This document shows, in pieces, positions 58,318 to 64,000 of a stretch of 64,000 nt of DNA (positions are counted from its first letter, which is position 1; every line of letters starts with the position of its first letter). This DNA is from Trichoplusia ni. Lineage: Eukaryota; Arthropoda; Insecta; Lepidoptera; Noctuidae. A program made the translations under genes and the position numbers. The DNA lies in NCBI RefSeq assembly GCF_003590095.1, contig NC_039480.1, positions 16,469,328-16,533,327 of the forward strand. The letters are read 5' to 3'. Below the pieces are notes generated by a model. It was not told where the DNA came from. It saw nothing but the letters and a program-made list of their open reading frames with translations, and did no database searches.

Positions 58318-60550
58318 CTGCACACACAATGTTACACTTCAACTGAAAGCTAAGTGTCAGCGGTGAAGTAAGGCTGGGACTACACTGGCACGACTGCGAC
58401 GTGACGGTGATTTTGTGAAAACTAAGTAATGAAAACAAATGCCGTTGGCCAGCCTTAGCTATAAGGCGGTTATTTATTTGCTCGCATCACCGCCGCGTCG
58501 CTGCCGCAGTATTACAAGGCGTAGGCAGTTGTGTATCACATTAGCGTACTAGCTCTGAGGAGTTATAAGTGCTTAGAAAAGTATATCTTTTTAACAAGTC
58601 ATGGTAGAGTGCGATTTAGTGAAAAAAAAAAAAGATTAATTCGCTGGCAACACAGCAGGAAATTAGCGAAACTTATTTGTTCCCCTCATCATGTCAGTGG
58701 CAGACATTCTCATCGCATTAGAATAGAAAACTTTAAATGTCCCGTACATTCCCAGTTTTTTGAAAACATTCCTTTTCGTCAAGTAACGTAACTTTTACTT
58801 CCCGGTTTAATACATCCGCAGCGATTTCTAAGCTTTACCGTTCGGAGTATTGTAACTTGTATATAGGCCCAGTGCAGTCTTGGCCTTACCTATTCACCTA
58901 GTCGAAGGGCTGCACCATTGTCGCGCCTTTATATTATATTCAGCCTATCGACATCGATAAAACAAGAGCTTCGAACTCTTGAACCTCTTTGAAGATAGTT
59001 TCGAGTAGACTGAAGGCTTATGGGAGATATAACACATATATGACTATAGTAGTATCGATAAAATATTGGAAAATCACAGCAGGTACGAGCAAAAATGGGT
59101 AACATTAAAAAAAAAATAGACGTCGTCCAAAGAGTATTTATATGAATATTGTTTGGAATTAGATTTATTTTGGTCACGATGATGAAGCGCACTATGTTTT
59201 ACGTAATTTCCTAAGTCAATACTTCAACTTACTTAACAAGTAACATAATTACTTCCGTACATTAAAGTTCTAGCTTACCGTATTGGGTACTTAAGATCAT
59301 GTAATATTTAAGAAAATACCTTTGACGTTTACGGCTTTTGAATATTTTGTAGCCTTTCTAAACGTGAGAGAAATGTGAAGCCACTTGTATTGAAGCTTGC
59401 CTAAGCGACCGAGTCATTATTCATATTTACGCTTACGTGTGTGCTTTGATCGTGAACTACCGGTGAAACCATTTATCCACTACATAATTTAGTCGAAACC
59501 TGTATGCCAAAACGTTGTAGGTGCGGTAAATTATCAATAGCTATTTATTTTTTCGATACGAAGTGAATTTGTTTCGAACGTCATTTGTTTACGAAGTTCA
59601 GTGATTAAGCGGTGAACTTATTAATACACTTCAAAGTTAATTAAGGATTCTCTTTTTAATAAGTATTGTTTTTTTTATATTAGAGGATTTTTTTAAATTC
59701 GAAAATCATTATTATTTCTTTTTAAAAATTATTTAAAAATAAACGATACTTCTCGAAACCAGTAACCCAATACCGCTGTTTAAAAAAAACATTCCTGTAC
59801 TTTTTCGATGTATGCTATCCCATCCATTAAAACTAGAGTTCTGAGAAATGTTTTTCGGCACAGCTCCGGCAATTTACTTTAGTGTAACCGGGACTGCTGA
59901 ACCGTACTTTTAGCTAGACCTAACTAAAGGCTTGGCCAAACTTTGGAGCACAAATACGTGACTACGGCTGGTTCAACAAAAACCCACCTAGACGCCAGTT
60001 AACGGGGTAAGAATTTCAGCTAGCTTTTCCTCTTGAATTGAGAAAATTTGTCACGGACACGTTTCAGGTTGTCCGTTATTTACATTATTTTTTTCTATTT
60101 ACGCAATTCTTCTTCGAAATAGTTTCAAACACATTACTCAAATATATATTCCAATTTTTTATCAATTATAATTAATTTCTTTAGGGTTCCAAAAGGGTTT
60201 CATCATATCCAGCAAATAGATAGTGTGTTATTCATTGGTATCGTTGTACATCCTTACAGAATTGCAATAATGAGCATATGTACTTGTGCGACGGAACAAC
60301 AACAGGCACTCAAAAAACTTTTAAACTTCAATCAAAGCAGTCCAATAAAAGGTAAATAATGCTTGATTCAATATTGACTAGAATGAGAGCCTAATTAGGG
60401 CACTTAACAAACAAGAGAACATTGAGTTTCGATGATGTAGGTATTGATAAATGGACAATATATTTTTTCAAGTACTTTTTTAATGAGTTCTAAAACGATT
60501 ACGAGTACCATTATGAATGCTGTAGTCGTTGAAATATTTTTCTGTAGGTA
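58318..60550. other. Region upstream of the first visible exon; no exon recognised
   Basis: The interval just upstream, 58,370-58,520, has two related strings: GGCTGGGACTACACTGGC and a G+C-rich GCATCACCGCCGCGTCGC. They resemble parts of a short repeat. Further upstream exons of the membrane-protein gene should lie on the minus strand here or beyond 64 kb. I could not find one with matching phase. Confidence 0.35.
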
Positions 60551-60554
60551 TAGT

Positions 60555-60850
60555 CGACCATTTTGGGATTCCGTACACAATGGATAAAAACGGACTCTAT
60601 TACTGAAGTTTCGCTGTCCGTCCGTCCGTCACCAGGCTGTTTTTCATAAACATTTGTGGCTGGTTCAAAATTTTCACAGATGATGTATTTTTAGTTGCCG
60701 CTATTATAAAAATTAATAGAACAAAGATCAATTATAAAGAACAGTTATTACGGTCATAAATTTGTCGGTGGGTGACCCGATCGATTTGTTTATCTTTTGC
60801 CTATTTTACGGAACCCTCTCTTTCACAAGTTCGACTCGCATTTGACCTGT
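60555..60850 (+). repeat. Interspersed repeat of the 'GGAACCCT ... GTCCGTCCGTC' type, best copy
   Basis: It reads ATTCCGTACACAATGG, then CTGTCCGTCCGTCCGTCACC, TTCAAAATTTTCACAGATG, TTTAGTTGCCGCTATTA, GGGTGACCCG and finally TTTTACGGAACCCTCTC with GACTCGCATTTGACC. This order is typical of a widespread lepidopteran repeat. Diverged relatives are at 14469 and 35018. No protein-coding capacity remains. Confidence 0.6.
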
Positions 60851-62312
60851 TTCCTATTTTTTATTAGAATAAAAAGGGCTTCGCGCAGTCATCAGACATA
60901 CACTTGTAGGTTTTTACATAAGTACTCATTATACGACGAAACCTCTTTACATGTAAAAAGAGTTTTTACAAAAAAGTTTTATTATTACAAGGTCCTTGTT
61001 TAATAGATAAGAACGCATGCACACAAAGTGAAATTCAGTATTTTGCTTGAAGCACTTCCAGAATGTGTACAAGAAATTCTCTTGGTTTCTTGTAATTAAG
61101 CCAGCGTATAAATTCTTGCTAGTTTCAGGAGCATCTCAAAGGCACTTGTAAAATGTTTTTCTTTTATTGTAAATAAGATGTAATAAGAACAAAACATTTT
61201 TATACCGTAGTATGTTTCAAATGAGTTTTTAAAGCAAAGTTGTTGCTATTGTGGATCTAATGGCAACAGCCCTGCACTAAAGCTTATTTGAGAGGGCTCT
61301 CTTGAGGTAACATTGTTACTGCAGTATGAAGTAGCTTCTTTATTCTACTATATGGTATTCTTTGAAGATATAGTTTTGTAGCTGAATTTATATGCATGGA
61401 TGTGTAATATGTGTATGCATAAGGTGCATTTTCGTTCCAAAATGACAAACGGGGAAGGAAAACATCTAGAAGAAACCTTGACTCCAAACATTGTAATCTG
61501 TAATAGCCAACCCCCAAGTGAGCTAACTTGGTGATCAACGCTCAAACCATCTTGTGTCTCCCACCAGTAGTTTGACGTTTAATGGCTGTTATTTAAAATT
61601 ATTTATAATATAGTCTCATTATAGTTGAGACGGATACACAATGATAACATTAAATACATCCTAAACATCTCATAACCCACGACTCTATTGCAACACTTAC
61701 TTCTCTATACGGGGGTTGGTTCAGAAGGTAGAGCAATGTATGTCAATGTATGTACCTCATTAATAAAATCGTTTAAAAAGAAGAAAACGGTCAGATCCCC
61801 GAGGCACTTAGCCTACATCATCAGCTTTTTGCTTACTTTCCTATAGTATAAACGAAGGAGATAATATTTTATCCTCAACCCCTTGACAAAATAATTTATA
61901 AGTATTCTCTTTGAAAATTAAGGTACTATCTTATCTTGAGCGATGTTTTCTTATCGAAGTATCGAAGGCAAGCCGCAAACGTTGCTTTTAAACGTAACAT
62001 CAACACTTCAAATAGGATCGTAGAGCAAGCGAGAGGGTACTACAATCAGTATATTGCGCTGTTTCACTCCCACAATGGCTATTGTTCTTCGGAAAGTCAT
62101 AGTAAGGGCACTGAAGTCAAGTGTCAAAGTATTGTTTTGGAACAATCATCAAGGAAGACACAGGTTTATGACATCAACGCGATACCGTTATAGTTTAGTT
62201 AATTTTTTTTTTAATGGACTCCAAAGCTAGCTAGTTATAAGTTACTTCAAAATAGCTAGCTAGCAGGTTAGTCTACACGTTGTGTTACGTATTGAAACTG
62301 CTGTAATCTATA
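60851..62312. other. Region without recognised genes
   Basis: A weak, partial relative of the palindrome family may lie at about 62,020-62,085 (AGCGAGAGGG ... GCGCTGTTTCACTCCC). Short random frames only. Confidence 0.4.
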
Positions 62313-62568
62313 TCTATACTAATATATAAAGCTGAAGAGTTTGTTTTTTTGTTTGTTTGAACGCGCTTATCTCAGGAACTACTGGTTCAAATTGAAAAAT
62401 TATTTTTGTGTTGAATAGACCATTTATCGAGGAAGGTTTTAGGCTACATAACATTACGTTGCGACTACTAGGAGCGAAGATATAATGGAAAATGTGGAAA
62501 AACAGGGCAAGTATAAATCATAACTTATATCTTCTAACCACGCGGACGAAGTCGCGGGGAACAGCTAG
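62313..62568 (+). mobile_element. Non-autonomous helitron resembling Lep1, copy 3
   Basis: It begins TCTATACTAATATATAAAGC and ends CGAAGTCGCGGGGAACAGCTAG, 256 bp, with the same ends as the copy at 34039 and small internal differences. Non-coding. Confidence 0.8.
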
Positions 62569-64000
62569 TTCAACATATAGGCATCCAAAAAGGCTTGAAA
62601 CATCATAGTCTTTTTTTAGACAAATATTTTTATTGGTACGATTGGACCATTCTCTTATTTTTAACTAAACTTAGCCAATGCTTCTAAAAAAGATGTATTT
62701 TAAAAATACTGATGTTACGACTGATTGCTGACATGGCAACTGCTGTCTTACGAAAAACTTCTGAGTGTAGTTACTTAAGTAGTCACTCAGTTTTAAGTGG
62801 CCAATAACAGCAATGACATTTATGTTAAAGTAAAAGAGATTAAGCAATTTTAAAGTAATATAAAGTAAAAACTGTGAAAGTATAAGATTTCTTACATAAT
62901 TGTAGACCAAGGTAAAGCCATACAACTTTTACATTTATTGCTAGTTAAATAATATTTGAAAAGGTAGGCTATGAATGTGCATTGCCGGGAAATTGAGCGC
63001 ATTATTGTCTGCGGCTGTCAATTCGAAATTATTTAATGATTGAGTTGAACCAATTTGTACAGTTCAAATATTATTATTGAAAACGCTATTCTGTCTCTCT
63101 GTCTGACACCCATTTATCGACAATCCAAACAGCCGAATTTGGTAGAATTTGAATACTTTGACTTCAAGAAAGAATTCGGAATCTATATTATTTCAATAAA
63201 AAAAAAACTATATTCTTTCAAGCTTCTCGTAATACGTTTTACTGCGATGTGATTTTCGCGAGCAATGCCACAGGGGAAAGTTAGTTATTAATAACGCTGG
63301 CAACATTTTACATAACTCGCTACCTCAGAAAGCAAACAGCACTAATTCCTTTATTTAGCTGGTCGTACTGTTTGTCTTTGAAAAGCAACTTCTTGGTTTA
63401 TTCGATTAGTCTTTCTTGGTAAAGTTTAAGAGCAAGCGATGTTGAGTAAAAAGTTTCGTTGTTTGTGCTCTTCGTAATAAATGTCGGTTATTAATATCAA
63501 TTTAACAGTTATTGTTGTTTGGTGATACTGATAAAACAGTAAATTGACTTAGTGTAAATTAAATTCGATTAATTTTAGGGCACGGCAGTGCCCCAGCCAT
63601 AAGATCTTTACGTTATCTACGTTGGAAAATACTATTTTTGAATTTCTAGCTATTTCTTCTCCATAAGAATGATATTTTGAAATATCATTTTTATGGTGGT
63701 TTTATTATGGTATTTCAAGGATTTGAACAAGCCTTAAAAGAGCCTTCTTGAAATAAAAACTGTTTGAATTTTAATTTGCTAAATTTTAAAACAACTAAAC
63801 CACTAAGCAATTACATTTAACACTCAAATGAGGTGATATCACGTGGTGAAATATACTCGACTATCCATGCAATCATAATTACTTGAAACACCGATGAACA
63901 AACATGTTAATATTACAAAACAGTCGAGTATACCGCTAAATCGTCATCAATGATAATGGACAATGCTAAATCGGTGCAAATTAAATTAAATTGATGTTCC
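62569..64000. other. AT-rich region without recognised genes
   Basis: Nothing supported to the end of the window. Confidence 0.45.

Noticed and set aside
61936..62193. 85-codon plus-strand frame
   Set aside because: It overlaps a partial copy of the palindrome-type repeat and shows no protein features.
1..64000. CRISPR arrays, bacterial operons, phage or viral genes, tRNA and rRNA genes
   Set aside because: I read both strands for these. Introns, poly(A) signals and repeat types show an insect nuclear genome, and no regular spaced repeats, tRNA B-box with cloverleaf, or rRNA segment was recognised. A tRNAscan-SE run would be decisive for tRNAs.

Overview
The window looks like nuclear DNA of a moth or butterfly (Lepidoptera). 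The clues are AT-rich sequence, short GT-AG introns (about 70-330 bp) in compact genes, three copies of a helitron resembling Lep1, and several repeat types common in lepidopteran genomes. The lepidopteran call rests on recognising these repeats from memory; no search was run. LAYOUT. (1) 1-6.3 kb is a compact block of three conserved housekeeping genes: the 5' part of IFT140 (minus strand, running off the left edge), an intronless nibrin/NBN gene (plus strand), and a five-exon ribosomal-L1-domain nucleolar protein of the RSL1D1/Utp30 type (minus strand). IFT140 and NBN diverge from a shared interval of 585 bp. NBN and the L1 gene converge, with poly(A) signals placed so that their 3' ends could overlap. 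(2) 6.3-51.8 kb is about 45 kb with almost no recognisable coding sequence. It holds one good candidate for a small secreted peptide gene with its own TATA box (19.58-19.93 kb), a few CpG-rich patches that could be promoters or first exons (about 9.7, 17.1, 20.9-21.2, 28.6 and 30.0-30.5 kb), LINE remnants, a helitron, a foldback MITE, CTACG-rich clusters and a dispersed imperfect palindrome. It could be intergenic, or introns of a large gene whose exons I cannot see. (3) 51.8-58.3 kb, minus strand, holds a three-exon chain whose reading frame, exon phases and splice sites agree. It encodes the C-terminal end of an unrecognised membrane protein with one visible hydrophobic segment. The 5' part lies upstream of 58.3 kb, unrecognised or beyond 64 kb. 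(4) 58.3-64 kb is non-coding as far as I can see, with a common interspersed repeat and a third helitron. HOW THE GENES FIT TOGETHER. The conserved genes serve unrelated jobs (ciliary transport, double-strand-break repair, ribosome biogenesis) and are linked only by position. The most novel items are the phase-matched membrane-protein exons, the small secreted peptide candidate and the dispersed palindrome family.
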